Both the position numbers and the translations under genes were made by a program. A DNA stretch of 64,000 nt from positions 125,216,292-125,280,291 of the forward strand of contig CM041084.1 of NCBI GenBank assembly GCA_023079485.1, in the 5' to 3' direction. Below the pieces are notes generated by a model. The model saw only the letters and a program-made list of their open reading frames with translations. It had not been told where the DNA came from and ran no database searches. Origin of the DNA: Archilochus colubris (Eukaryota; Chordata; Aves; Apodiformes; Trochilidae). This document shows positions 1 through 13,900 of the stretch, piece after piece (position 1 is the stretch's first letter; every line of letters starts with the position of its first letter).

Positions 1-2796
1 TAAAAGCACTGAAGATTGAAAGGCTTGGGATCTGGGTGGATTTAAATATACATAGTAAAAAAGCTTCCCTTAATTCTTCCTCAGAAAAAATTTAAAGGTG
101 TCTATTTAGATAAGTTATGAATTTCCAGCTTTTTTGTTTTCTATACTGCAAGACCTAACTGTATTCTTCTTCTCTGGGACCTTTATTTTAAGTGAAGGAT
201 ATCTACAAGGTGCAAATACAAATTTCCATTTGATAGAGAGCAGAAAAAGACAGAAAAAATACCAGCACGCCAGTTGCTTTCTTTAAAGGTTTCTCAAACT
301 GCCCTTACAACAGCAAGCAGTGGGAGCAGAACAGGTTTCTTTATGTGAAAAGGGCAGTCTATTTATCCTCAGCAAAGGGACAGGGGGAGGATACAGAGTA
401 ATCCAAAAATAACAGATGGGAGATGTACTAATCACCCATTTCCTGTGCTGTTTCTTATCTACCCATAAATGATCAAGTACCTTTTGTATCAAATCACATC
501 ATACCAACAGACCTTTCTCCAACACAGTTTTCAGACCTCTCCGTGATGTTTACCACTTGATGAGTGACCCTAGACATCTCTAGCTAGGCACTGCTTTGCC
601 CTGCAAAATATTATCTAGGACTATTACCCTGTGACTTTTGCCATCCCACATTTATAGGTCATCCCTCTCCTACTCCAAGTAGTGAAGGCATTTCACCATT
701 CACCTGAAAAAGATATCCCTCTTCAGAAGATGAGGTACTTAAGTGAAGTATTGAAGGTTTTGTTAGCAGTGTAAGATAGCCCATATCCATTTTTATGAAA
801 GCTTTTAATGCTGCAAATGAGCTGCTCTTAGCTTCATATTACTCATTCACCTTGCTTTATGTCATTATTTAGGTTCTGCTATTACCCTATGATATGAGCT
901 CTCTTACCCTTTTTAGATAGTCTTAAGCAGATAAATACAACTTCCATAAAATGTGGTGTGTTATATATCCAGTTGTTTTCAATGCTCTTGAAGTAGGAGA
1001 AATGTGCTATGATGCTGTTGTTTATGTCTGCCATCAGGTACGCCTTCATTTTGTGGGTAAAGATAGATGCTGCAAAAGATTTCTGACCTACTAGCCACTT
1101 GTTATTTATGTTACATGGAAAAGCCTATTTTATGAGATAGGTGCAGGTGCCATGGAGAAATAGCTGTGGGGGACAAGAAACAGTTTGCCTAGTGACAGCC
1201 TAAGCTGACCTTGGTGTTGCCAGCCAGGAGCTCCTCCACCTTCTGTCAACCCTCCTTGGGCCAGCAGCAGCTGCAGAATGCTGAATCAGCAGAAAACACT
1301 TGTCAGTTCTGTAAGGTTTGTTTTGTCCTGAATGCAGGGACCTGAAGGCACGGGAACCAGAACAAGGAAGAGACTTAACACATAGCTGGAGATGGCATGA
1401 TGAAACCATTAATTAGATTGCCACTAAAGCCACTAAAAATGCAGCCTATACTGCATTTAAACTCATCAATTAAACTGTGTGTCCTATGTGTTCAGTATAT
1501 CACTGAACTGATATACTGAAGAAGTGGAAGTGTCAGAAACAAGATATTGACTTACAACAATCTAAAGTGGGAGATGAGAAAGCCGGGAAAGTAACAATAC
1601 CTGAAATAAAGCTCTTGCAAACCTGGTTTGACTGGAAAGGCATGTAAAGATATTTTAAGATAGCGAAAAGTTCTGATAGCCTGATAGTGCTCAGGTAAAC
1701 AGAACTGTTGCATGTACTTTAAAAAAAAACTGAAACAAACAAACAGAAGACCCCAAACAACTCCCACAACATAAGGAAGAACTATACTTTTATCTGGCAC
1801 CACTCTTAAAAATTGCTTGGGAATATGCCAAACATCAACCATATGACCAGGCTAAGGATAATAAACCATAATATATTTGTACAGTATTGATCAAAATATC
1901 TTCTCAGTGTGACCATTCATCTCTGTTGTTTTTATTATATTTAGTCTTTCAAGCCACTTAAAACATCTTGTGCTGAAAGGCATTTCTTCCTTACACTGTA
2001 TACATGAGTCTGGACAGAAACAATCTTTCTTTTCCTGCATGCCAGAGAGAGCCTGCCCCTCTTCTCTTAAACAGACACTACTGACTAAATGGTTTCTTAC
2101 CCCTGACTTCACAAATTTGAATGGCTCACACACAAAACCTCTGACATAACTATAACCATGACAGTAGTGTGTGGAATGTTCTGGATTCATACTAGAAAAA
2201 TACAGCTCATGTTTTGTCTTTCTAGTTTTGAATTTATGGTGAATTGGTGTTGATCAAAATAAGGCTTACTTGAACCATTATTCACTGGTAGCATAGACAT
2301 AGTACATCCTTCCTTCAAAGATCACATTGTCTTACTGTGGCAGATCACCTTCTCAGAGTCAGGATCATTTCTTTACAGGGACTCCCAGTGATAAAAAATG
2401 AGTCAGATCAGCAAAAGCAGATTAACTGTCACCAGCTTATACATTATTACTGCATAAATATAGCATAATACATTTATCTGTTTGATACATCTGAATTAAC
2501 GTGAGTAGAGCTTGTGATGTTGTTTTCTTTTCCAGGTTGTAATATAATTTTCTATAAAATGGAAACCAAACCAAACAAAAACATTGAGAAGCCAACTGTA
2601 GCTTTAAACCCTACTGCTCTGATTACCAAACAACATTGTTTGCCTCAGCAGCAAAACTGATACTCTTAACTAAATATCAAAATATTTATTAGCAATTTTT
2701 TTAAAAGAAAGCAAAATACTGTACATCAGTGATCTGAGGATGATGCTGAAAAGAGCAAATGACAAAGAAATGTCAGAACATTAAAGAGTTTTTTCT

Positions 2797-2806
2797 GGGG
2801 GGGGGG
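2797..2806. repeat. Poly-G run of 10
   Basis: Ten consecutive G residues are followed by an A/G-rich stretch. It is a simple mononucleotide run, prone to length variation and sequencing error. No function can be assigned. Confidence 0.9.
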
Positions 2807-5800
2807 AAAGAAAGTGAAGGAAACCTTTTCTAAACATGATTCAGATAATGAGCTTTGCAGAGTCAATCTTGCCCTTTTGGACCTTGTCATTAATTATTCA
2901 GTAGGGTAGTAAAGAAAGCTTCAGGCTTCAAATAATATGATGATTTGTTATTCATGCAAAATTCAGGGTCAAGTTTTGGTTGCAATCCTTTTTACAAGCA
3001 GTACCAGCCAAGTTGCCAAGATTAATTTTTAGACTCACACAGCATTTAGCAGAAGCTAGTTAACTGCCAAAGTAATGAAGCAGAACTGGTCAGGCACCAT
3101 TTCTGGACCTTTTTTTCAGAGAAATTTTCCTGATAAACTTGTCAGTCCTTTCTTTTTGTGAAATTAACAGTCTTGCTCTTCCAGAGCTGTAATTTTTTCT
3201 TGGAAGAAAAGGTTTTGTTTTCATATTTTTTACTTCGATGTATTTGGCAGTCCAGTTGCCTGCTAACCTGGATACAACTCTGAATGCTGAACCTTCTGTG
3301 TTCAAAGCCAAGAACATCAGAAGCCTCCCCAGAAAGGCAGCTGCTGAGAGCACAGCGGGTGAAGAACAAATACCACATTTTGAAAAAAAAAACAGAGAAA
3401 TGGGAGCCACTGTGCAGAAGACCCTCAGAGCTCTGTCCACCAAATATATCATATGAGAGAATACTGCCTGACATGGATGGATGTTTTCTGTCCTGAAATC
3501 ACATTATGTTAAAGGCTGTTCTTCACACTGAAGGTTTGCCTAATTTCTTCCACTAATCAACTTAATAATTTTCTTTGTTGTTGGTAGGTTGATTACACAA
3601 TTTTTTTTTCTGTTGAGCAACTGAGCGAAGACATTAGTGTCCCACATAATCAAGAGCATACATTAGACTACTGTTTTTTAGGATTTCTTCAATAGAAAAA
3701 TTATTTTTACAATACAGATTCTTTAAAATGTTAAAATCTCCTGGACTGAAGGAGTAGGTAAGAGTTCTAAATTTTAAAAATGTCACTTTCACAAAAATAT
3801 CAACCAACATCAAAAAAAGTAATTTGTAATTTATAGTTGTAGAGGTTTATGTGGTTGAAAAACAACATCTATGTTTTTGACAATAAAAAGCACAATAGAA
3901 GCTATACAAGAGCATCAAGAGTCTTGTTCTCATGACTGAACCTATCATCCTCTTTATTCATTATAATTCGATTCCTCTGAAAGCATCACAGAAGTCAACT
4001 GTATTACCCTTACATTCAGAGAGTTATGCAATAAAGTTCAGCTAAGTAGCTATTTCATAATTGTGTCTCAAAAGGTTTATTTTTCCCTATAAGCTTCTTT
4101 CATATTTACTTGTCTTACAGTGAGTCCAAGATAAAATAATTTCTGAATTTCTCCTTATAAGGTATATCAAGAAAAAATATTTCCTGAAATTCTCCTGCAG
4201 TAGCAGTGATTGCATCCAGCTGGCACACCAAATGATCAGAGAACTGTTTTTAAGACAAGAAGAATCCAGTTTGATTTTGATTTGTGCTCACTGATGTCTT
4301 ACTTTAGTATTTTATGTCAGCAGGCAAACATAATTCAGTTTTCCATTTATTAATAAAAAACTACCTATTTTAATGAACTAGTTGTTCAGAAAGAAAGCAT
4401 TACTATGTGAAATGCTTTTTTGCCTGCTGACGATAATAAAAGCTCCCAGAACAGAGTGGGATGACTTCTACAGTGACAGCTAAAGCCAAGACTATCAAAC
4501 ACATCTAAACAAAAGTTAACATCTGATAAACTGGAGTTAAACGAGACCCTGTTTTCCAGAAGAAAAGGAAGGGAAAGATTAAGATTGGAAAGGAAGAGAT
4601 TTAGGCAGGTGTAATCTCATGAATATTGATGTGTGATGCATGCTGTATGGCATAGGATTTTATTATTTTTTTTTTGGTATCTGTCTTTCTTTAAACTCTC
4701 AAAAATCAGGTCACATCCCTGCTAAAGTTTACATGTGAAAATAGGCTTGTGCTTAAAATTGGTGTTATTAGACCCCTTTTGTGCCAAATATGTACTGGAT
4801 AGATTTTACCTTCCTTATTTGTAAGAAGTGTATAGTCCTTAAAGTAACTACACAGTATTGCTGTAGTCTATATTGTAACAGCTTTAACATTGTGTAGGTA
4901 ACAGCTGTGGAATTTAGGAAGCTTATGCCTTTGTGTCACTTCTAGAAGTCACAGCTTTTTGATTCTCAGACCTTCCAGCTCTCAGTCTCCCCTTTCTTTC
5001 CTTTCCTTCTATGGGCAGAAAAGGTGATTAAATTTGGAAAGTCAAGCTTTTTCTGTCTGAAAAACATAATTTTCTTTGGACATGAAATAATTTTCTTGAT
5101 TTTAGCAGCATGAATATTTAATTTACATTTTCAGAACTTCACTTTTGACATTGCACGTGTTAAGTTGCATGATAGCACACCTTATTTCATGATGAAGGTG
5201 GGGGTAAAGTGGAACTGTGAAAAAGAAACATAAAGATATTACGATATCCCAATGCTCAGTAAATATTGCAAGCGAAAACCAGATATAATTATTAGGGTCT
5301 GTTTCATCACCATGCAGCTAAAAGGGAAATCAAAAATGATAAACTGTTGGGAAACCAAATTAATTCTTTATATCAGTCTTCACTCTTAAGGGTAAAGAAA
5401 GTCCTATTCAGAAGTTATTTTTCATGGACAATCAAGGGAAATATGAAAAAAGACAGAAGAATCTATGCAAGAGTTGTTAGCTGAGCACAGGAAACAAAAT
5501 AGCAGTAAATCACTAGGGCCCAAAGTCATTCATCCACCCGGAGCAGTGAAGCAATTCAATAGCAGAGCAGCTAAGGAAAACAATAAATAAAGAAACTGGA
5601 AGGGCTGGAAAGTAGCCAGTGCTGTGTTCAAGTTTTGTAGTAAAGAAGTTAGACATGATGGAAGAACAGTAAGACAAGAAATTTTATTAAAGTTTTGAAT
5701 CAATAGCTCTAATTTTAGATTTTAAAAAACCATGAAAGGATCCTACCTCTTCCCATGGTCAGTGCACGTTACTGAAGAACCATACTGACACACTTCTCAG

Positions 5801-7919
5801 CTTTATTCTGCTTCAGCCTGGGATTCCTAATATGCTAATGTGAGATGTGTTCATTGAACTATGTGAGGGAGAAGGTGGTTTCAAAATTTGTTTGTAGAGG
5901 AAAGTGGTCTTTTTTGTAAGAGGCACCTTTTCAAGAGTGCATGGTTTATTTTCCACATAGCAGCTACAGTGAGAAGCTACTGGCCAGTATCTCAGAGTCT
6001 TGGCCAGATGTCTGTATGCTGGGACATACTCTCCTGTATGTAGGCAGGAGAGTAGAGTGCTGTAATGGTTTATGGATGTGAGGCAGAAAGTGATGGTCTG
6101 AGCCTTTTTTTGTAGTGTGCAGGACCTGGCCAGCCTTCAGTGACCAGGTAAGATCTGGTAAAAACAACACAAGAAGTCCTCCAGAGAAAGCACAGCATGT
6201 GATAGCTCTAAGGTGTGCTGGTAGATTCTCAAAGAGGCCCTGGCTGAAGTATTTTATCCTGTCTGAAGTATTTTGCCATGGCAAAAGGACTGAGAAGAGA
6301 ATCCTTGTGCCACTCTTGCTACAGGGAATTTTGAACTGAAGAAGTTAAGCAGCTTCAAAGGTTCTGGCATAAGGATCTGTAGGCATTCCTGGCTTCTTGA
6401 ATTCGCGCTGACCTGTAGTGACCTCTGGAGCAGAGCAGAAGAGTATTCAGCCACTCCTCCTGATCACCATTGCTGTACCCTGCTGAATCTAGCCATAAAA
6501 CCTCAGCCCAAATGAATAAACAAAGTAATGGGCCTGCAAAACTCCCACAGCTTCTCTGAAGCACTTAAAGCTTGAGACCATCTTATTGATACCACTTGCT
6601 AACCTTCTGCAGACAACCTGGACACAGTTGTGTCACTGAGCATGGGAATCCTGAAGTGAGAGGCTACAGATTGTCAGAGTTTGAAAACTAGTTCTGGCAA
6701 AGGGTCACCCACTGATATCTCAGGCCATCTAAGAAGATAGAGGCCTTGAGATGAGTCCCTGTGCTTCTACCTTCCCTTTTATATGAGAAGAGCTAACGAG
6801 GTTTGTCATAGTTCTTCCAACATTTAAAGGAGGTCTGAATATCACTCATTTACTGCATAAAAAAAACCTGACTGAAAAAGAAAGGAATTTTAGGACAAGA
6901 GGGATAAGAGCCCTGGGTAACCAAGTGGGTTAAACCAGGCTTTTTACATAGGACTTGTCAAGATAGTAAAATTATGTCAGAAAGAAATGACAGAAAGATG
7001 AGGGACTGGAGAGTATGGGTCTGTCTCTTTAGTTCACAGAATACCAAAGCAGAATGGATGAAACATTTGCTTTTTGTTATTGTTACACCCCTTCGTCTAA
7101 CTCCTCCTAACCAGGAAAACTTCTGATGAAATAAGTGGCAATATAGCTGTAGATATCCTAAACCAGTAAAATTAAAAGATTTGGCTTCTGCTTCTCATCC
7201 TTTATTTTCACATGTGTTTCTAGGTAAAAGCTGAGCAATACAGGAAATATTAGTGTTGAAGCTGAAACTGGGTCACTTGTTCCGACATTACATCTTACCC
7301 TAAGTCCATCAGTAAAAAACCATTCACATTATATTTTTTAAATTCTAAGTCATCCTTTCTTTAGTTCAGCCCTAGCTTCAAGGAGTTCCCTCAATCCAAG
7401 TGTATTTTTGCTGTTATTTTTGCTGCATAATCATTGTCATTGTCTTCTCAGTATGTGGGTTTTTTTATCTGTAAAATATTTTCAAAATATTTTTAAGATT
7501 TCCTTCTTATCAGTCGTCTATTCCTGTCTCAGCACACTTAGGAATTTACTTACCATTGCTATCATTTGAGTCAAACTATTCCACAGTTTTCCTAGATCTA
7601 AGGAGCTTTCTTTATGTGCTCCTCAGACAATCAAGCTGGTGGTCTAAACTTTATTAGTTTACACACAAATAAGTATGGCAAAATATCAATAGAACAGGGT
7701 AATTCTTTTTGTGCTTTCTCAGTTCAGTGTGAGAAATTAGACATTATATGAAAGATGACTCAGAAACCTCTGAATATACAAGTAGAATTTATGATAAAGA
7801 ATGAACAATGTCATCTATCTACACTTCCCTCAAAAAACAAAAAAAGCCACTTAGTGCCCTTTCCAGTAGTTTGTCATGCAGTAATGTTTTATTCTTGTAT
7901 TTTTTCATTTTGCAATCTC

Positions 7920-8002
7920 CATATTTTCTTAGGGAAAAATTTTTCTTTTCATATTTTCTTTTTTTTTTTCATATTTCCATATTTTCTTTTCATATTTTCT
8001 AT
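7920..8002. repeat. T-rich imperfect minisatellite (CATATTTTCTTTT-like)
   Basis: The motif CATATTTTCT recurs four times (starting at about 7920, 7950, 7979 and 7991), with a shorter CATATTTCC between. Poly-T runs of variable length separate the copies. The short open frames across it (about 7755-8020) are rich in Phe, Ile and Ser only because of this composition and are not considered genes. Confidence 0.75.
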
Positions 8003-10433
8003 TCACTTTTAACATCCTGAGATTTCAACACCGGTCTAAAGTTTGTCTGCTGTAGGCAGATCCAAGCCTGCTCTAGACAGACTTAGAAGTGAAATGAGTT
8101 TACCTTGCCTAAAATTTCAGTTGGTACAAACCCATTCTGTCTGTATTTTAAGATGTAGCTGGAGACTGGCTCAGAGCTAATGAGTCTCATGGAAAGCCTA
8201 TGTGGTGCCTACTTACTGTTTATAAAAACATACATGGTTACTGATACTTTTCTGCATGCAGGACTAGGATATCTGGAGAAGTACATACATATTGAAGTCA
8301 CAGTGCAAATTGGTTGTGAATCACTTTCGCAAAGAAACATGCTGGATGAACTAAACCTTTCCTGAAAGATTCTTTTCAATTCTCCATTATTTGATATTCT
8401 GCCACAAATCTTTGTTAATCATAGATGAAACCATCTCGTCATCATCATCTCTTATGACATTGTTCTTCATGAGGGAGCATACAAAACACTAAATATTTCC
8501 TGAAAGGAGATACTGTCTTTTGTGCTAGTGTTTAGTATCTACACCATATAAACTTAAAAGAACCATCATGTATAAAAAGAAAACAAAAATGCAATGACTT
8601 AACTAAATCATCTGACACAGACATTCCACTTGCCACCTTCCAAAAAACCACATCTGGGAAAATTTTATATGGGTTCTAGTCTGCCTTAGCCTTGCAAAAA
8701 TAGAAAAGTTTTTATGCATATTGCAGGGAAAAAAAGGAGAGTTCAAGATAGAATGTTATCAACTCATTGTGATAAAATCTGCACTCACTACTGGAAATAG
8801 TTATAGCTAAAACACCAGAATAAAACTTGCTTTCTTATTCTTTCACAGATGAAGTTTTCAATGGTCCTAACATAGACTTTCCTAGTCCAGATAAATATCT
8901 AACAGAGGAATATGGGACAAGAGTCTTCTTTATGTTCTATTTATCTATGGAATTGTCTGGGTAAGAAAGGCATACAATCAGAAAAGAAAGAATCTAGCAG
9001 AAGACCAAAGAAAAGAACAAGAAGAAAGGAAATAGACCTGCTGAAATGTATGAATAAGAAAGGGCAAGGCAAACAGAAGAATCCACTGTCAAATGGATTA
9101 AGCCAAGATTGAAGCAATTAAACCAAGAAGATTAAAAGAGACTTGAAAGCAATAAAAGGGCTTGAAAAAGTCGAGAGCAGAAAGCACAAAATGGGGGTGA
9201 AACAAATGCAGCCTGCAAGAATTAGCAGCAATTTTTAAGCTGATGCTAAGAAAGCGACAAGCATAGCCACTTTGTGTGGCTTCTGGGACCATAACTATAC
9301 AAACATCAGCTGTGCGTGACTGTAGGAGCACAACCATATAGGTTTCAACATTTGCTTTGGTAAGTTGTTTGTGTTACCTAGCTGTAAAATGTGTTTACTA
9401 CTGACTAAGGGAGAATGTCCTCTGTCTCTGGGCATCTCAATGGCACCCAGACCTGCATTCTCCTTTCAGAGAATAAGACTTATTCGATGTTGGCATTCTG
9501 CAATTCAGAACAGATTCCATAAGCATTTATAGAATTTTTGCTCAGAAAATTCCCTAGTGACAAAGATGTGTGGCATCTCAGTAACTTCCTGCAGATGATG
9601 AAAGTTGTTGGCTCACATTGTAATACTATCTCGAAGGAGTACAGACTCATACTGACGATCTTAACACACTAAAAGTTCCCACAGGATGCTTGTCCTCTGA
9701 CACTATGAACACTGATGCCAAAAGCTAAAGAAGACATTTTCCTTCTTCCTTCTCAACACAGCTAGTGAAACAGTTGTAAAATCAATGCTCATCTGGGCCT
9801 TAAGCTGAATAGTCATCTATTATATAATTAAATGCTGGTGTGAATCTACTTTCAGATCCAAATTTATTCTAACTTTATCAAAGTCTTAAAGCACATTGTA
9901 ATAGGAGTTAATTTCCTAAATGTCTCAGTGTAAATCTCTTAAGTTTTACAGCATATGGACAAGGCTGAGTCTCTTCCATCTCTGTTGATCTCACCTTCCC
10001 TGACCAAAAAAGATATGAAGCTATCACTAAGATACAGACAAAAAGTAGATGTAATATGTGGATTTGGGCATACTTTAGTTTGTTTTCACAAGCATGTTTC
10101 TTATGTTATAGACTATGGCTACACTTGGGTCAGGATAGAGCTAATTTTCTGTTCCGCAATTTTTTCAGCTAAGTCTCTTGTAATTAGCTGTACTTGATGA
10201 AATTAACAGCAAGTTTCTCAGTCAGTTTCTGCTTCTAGGATTGATAACACTCCATTTTTATAGTTATGGCTAGACTGGTGTGCAGAACCAAGGCCACTGG
10301 TCTGTTCTGAGGAACATCTTATGCTACAGAAAGAGAAAGGATTACTCCTGCAAACCTCCTTTAGGGAGGAGCAGACATGACAGCTGACCAGAATTTTCCA
10401 GATGGAATATTCCATCCCATACATGTCATACTC

Positions 10434-10441
10434 GGTATAAC
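10434..10441 (+). promoter_or_regulatory. TATA-like box of the LTR
   Basis: GGTATAAC lies where avian ERVL-type LTRs carry their TATA element, about 320 bp upstream of the ATTAAA signal. The core is degraded relative to a full TATATAA, so present activity is doubtful. Confidence 0.45.
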
Positions 10442-10761
10442 TGTGGAGAATCACGAGGGTCAAGCCCCTTCTTCTTCGTCTTTCACCTTCACCCTTCTTT
10501 GCCTGTCCCTGTTTGCTTCAGCATCCTGGGAGGATTCCATCTGTTTGTGGTTCTGATCCATGCCAGCCCATATCTGTGTGTTCCTGCCTCCAGCTCCCAA
10601 CTGCTCCTCACTCCAGGAGTCCAGCCTGGACTTTCCCAGGGCTGCCCTGCAGCCTCGGTGGCGATGTGAATGTTACTGGGGGAAAGAAGGGAGGAACATG
10701 ATATTTTTTTCTGTATATTTTTCTATATTCATATTTTTTTACTTTTTATCATTACTGCTTC

Positions 10762-10767
10762 ATTAAA
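10762..10767 (+). terminator. LTR polyadenylation signal ATTAAA
   Basis: ATTAAA sits in the R-like part of the LTR, followed by AGCTGCATAGTTAAG and a CT-rich downstream stretch. That arrangement matches a polyadenylation signal with a pyrimidine-rich downstream element. It is part of the solo LTR and could in principle end passing transcripts. Confidence 0.5.
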
Positions 10768-10900
10768 GCTGCATAGTTAAGTTTCCAACCCATTAGTCTC
10801 TCTCTTTTATTCTCTCTCCCTTCTTTATAAGAGGGAAAGGGGAATACATAGAGAGCATCTGTCATTTGTTTAAGTGCCAACCCAGCATTAAACAGTGACA

Positions 10901-13900
10901 AATGTAAAGGCTCAGAACATGCATTGCAATATGACTTTTAAATTGCTAGCATGGTCCCTGGGCGTAGTTTTGACTTATGTCAATGAGTACTTTCCCAGGC
11001 AGAATCCATACACAGTTTGGAGGTTAGTATGGGTTAAAAAGCACTCCTGATGGGACATTTAAACTAAAGATTTTTCTGATTTGAGTAGAAGAGTTTAACT
11101 GAGGGGACATAAACTGTGCTAAGCCAGAGATGAGTCCCTGGCTTGTACTATTTACTGTTCTGTAGAGGTAACCATAGTAGCCATAGTGATTACATTATGG
11201 AAACTTCTTGTATTAAAGAAAAGCTCTAACTAAAATGTTTTATTTGTGGCTAGATAATCTATTTGCAGTTTATTCACCCGTGGAAAGACTTGTAATCAGC
11301 ATTTATTTTTCCAGCTAAACCTGCAATGAACACAGAGACAGAAATGTTTCCTTTCAGCTGCCATTAAAAATCTGGAAGACCTCTGCACTGTGCTGCAGAT
11401 ATGCAGTTCCAGGACTTTGTGAATACTAACAAGATATTTAAGGTCACATGTCCTAGCTCTGTTTACTATGGCTGCTTTTCTTTGCCTGATTGCTGCGAAT
11501 GACTGCTTTTGCTAAAATATAATCCCCCTCTCACTGACAATCATACTTCAGAGAAACTTTTAAACGGTAAGAGGCAAATCTCAGTAGTGAGTCAGCCAAT
11601 CAGTCAATCAAGAAAATAGTGAAAATTGGCCATGGAGTAATCTCATACATATATATTCCCTTTTGCATTGCCCATCAGTGTCAAATTCAAAATGCAGGTG
11701 CATAAATGTTTTTTGATGGCTGCACAGACAGTCATCATTACATACTTCAGCCAGTTGATAGGTATGCTTAGTATCATGAATCAATATTCAGATTTCCTTC
11801 ACACCAGGGAAAGTATTTTGTTTTCAAACTTTTTTTTTTCCTTTAAAATCAATGTTTTTTGAAAGAAAATAAGAAAGATGGTTGAATAGAGTGGGGATTC
11901 TGGCCCACTGAAATCCCAGATCAGTTTAAATATCTTCTTTCTCCTTTCCTCTTCCTTCTTAGTCAGCTGCCATTCACATTTTATCCATAGACAGGGATAT
12001 TAAGTATAAATCAATTTTTTTCACTGACAGTTAACATTCAGTTTGACAATGTGAATGCTCACAGTCTCCAATTCTAAGCTCCCTGCCTCGGTAGTTACAT
12101 CAGGACTCTTGATTTCCTAGACTTCATGAGGAGATCTGTATTTTCAAAAGACAATTCAAGGTCTACATACCTGGCTGCTGTTCTGAATGTGGACAGGCAT
12201 CACTTCAGTGTTCCAAAAATGTTAAAGCCAACCTATGCCGCTCTTGTGACAACACCTTTCCTTATCAACATAATTACTTGTAATCTCTTTCCTGATCTTA
12301 CCTGACATTAGAACTCAAACTGTCAAACCATTTCAGGGTGGTAGCATCATGTAAAATTAGCTTTTTGAAAAATTGTTTCTTGTTTTTGCTGCATCAGTTG
12401 TCTTACTTTACTGTGGAGTAGTCAATGCAGAGAGAAAGAATGAAATGGCAAGGGGTGTGTTACTCCAGTATAAATCAGGAGTGATTTACATTGGCTTATA
12501 AATTGTTTTGTAACAGCACCATGAAGTCAGAATCTTGAAGAATGTAATATAGTTAAGCTCAAAGATGCACATAAATCCATAATGCACCTGATCTCCAAAT
12601 AGATTCATGATGCTGACTTAGGCATCTATGCTTCCTGTCTAAAGATGAAAGTCCCCAACATAAGGGGTGGCAATGGGTCCCCAGCTGGGACTAGAAGAAG
12701 TGAATGAAGTCCAGGCCCTTAACAGCTGAGGGATATGGAAGTGTAACATGTACCCATAATATCTCAGAAAGAAGTATACACCAACCTTGCTTTGGTAGTT
12801 GAGCCATTTAGTGTCCTGCAGCAGAAAATTCTTGGATGCAGGAAAAAAAAGAAAAGTCCCAGCAAGGAGTTCTGTTCCCAAAAGTATCTCCATGCTTTTG
12901 AAGAAACAGATTCAGGTGTCTCCGTGTTAGCTCTGAGGCTTGGTGCATGAAACTATTCTGAGCCATACAGAGGATTTGCTGTGGCAATATGCCTGACCTG
13001 GTAAGTCCATGGCTTGTTAGCTTTGGCACAGTAGCAGCCCAGTGTGGCTAAGAACTTTCTACTTCTGACCAACTCAGAGTATGAGCAGAACAGTAGAAAG
13101 TCTGTCTGAACATGTCTGTATATGTTGTCATGAATCAGAGCAAATGATGAAAGTTCTTCACTGCTGCTCCCTGGACTGTATTTAAGTATGAACATCAGTT
13201 ACAGACAGACAGTTGAGGAAAGTAAGACCAAAACACAAGCACTTCTCTTTCTAGTTGAAAACTTGACTTTCCCTTCTAACTGTCCTCGTCAGTCTTAGTG
13301 TAACGAGGTAGTCTAACCTGGAAACCAGATGAAAAGAGAGAATGGGAAATTGCTTTTGTTCTGTAAATGAATATACCATATATCAAGAATCAAGACCTAT
13401 TGAGACTGAAGAGGAACCAAGGGAATCTTCAGAGTACCGTGTACCAAAGAAATGGCTCTGTTCCTTTCCAGATCACTTTTCTGCCCCTCAGCAGAAAAAA
13501 ATTTTCAATTGCCCAGCAAGGCATACAGTTTCCTGGAGCTCAAGACATAAAATTTCAAATCTACAGCAGCTAAAGCACAGGGTGCTTAACATAAATCAGT
13601 ATCTACTTCTCCAGAAAAGATACCCTAAATCTGGTTATGTATCTAAAATCAGGTTCTTTCTGCATGTTAAGCAATGAGATAACCATTGAGTTTCATCACA
13701 CATGAAGTTGGAAAAATCAAAGTTGGAAATCCACTGAACTGCTGTTGGGTACTTTAAAGGCTCTAAGACACTTAAAGATCCAAGACAGACAATGCAAGCT
13801 TCAGTCTCACTGCTAACTAAGGAGTAATATTTTTTTCAGCATTTTCTCGTCAGGCATTTTACATCCCACTGGGTGCTCAGGTCTCTCTCCTTTGGGAGTG

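Larger units (their letters stand above)
1..10103. other. Gene-free AT-rich sequence, no recognised repeat family
   Basis: I see no gene, exon or interspersed repeat in this stretch. Open frames on both strands stay at or below 120 codons, and several overlap in different frames (about 3.09-3.50 kb and 5.96-6.56 kb). That is what stop-poor stretches give by chance. A frame at 8912-9112 starts with ATG and is lysine/arginine-rich, but it resembles no family I know. Only the two low-complexity tracts listed separately stand out. Intergenic or intronic sequence is the simplest reading. Confidence 0.6.
10104..10900 (+). mobile_element. Solo LTR of an avian ERVL-type endogenous retrovirus
   Basis: The segment has the layout I recall for avian ERVL (class III) LTRs. 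Near the 5' end is TTGGGTCAGGATAGAG (10125-10140), and a block resembling GACAGCTGACC follows at about 10379. A TATA-like GGTATAAC sits at about 10434. A pyrimidine-rich stretch follows, then an ATTAAA polyadenylation signal at 10762-10767, a CT-rich block, and an end at CAGTGACA (10893-10900), consistent with the canonical CA terminus. The 5' edge is less certain and is placed at a TG at 10104. No primer-binding site or gag/pol-like sequence follows, so this is probably a solo LTR left by recombination between two LTRs. I could not find matching 5-bp target duplications. The family was assigned from memory, not by search. Confidence 0.72.

Noticed and set aside
3090..3496. Four overlapping open frames on both strands
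   Set aside because: Simultaneous opening in several frames reflects local lack of stop triplets. None has recognisable protein wording.
8912..9112. 66-codon ATG frame starting MGQESS, Lys/Arg-rich
   Set aside because: Short and A-rich composition explains the basic residues. The myristoylation-like start is common by chance, and there is no supporting gene structure.
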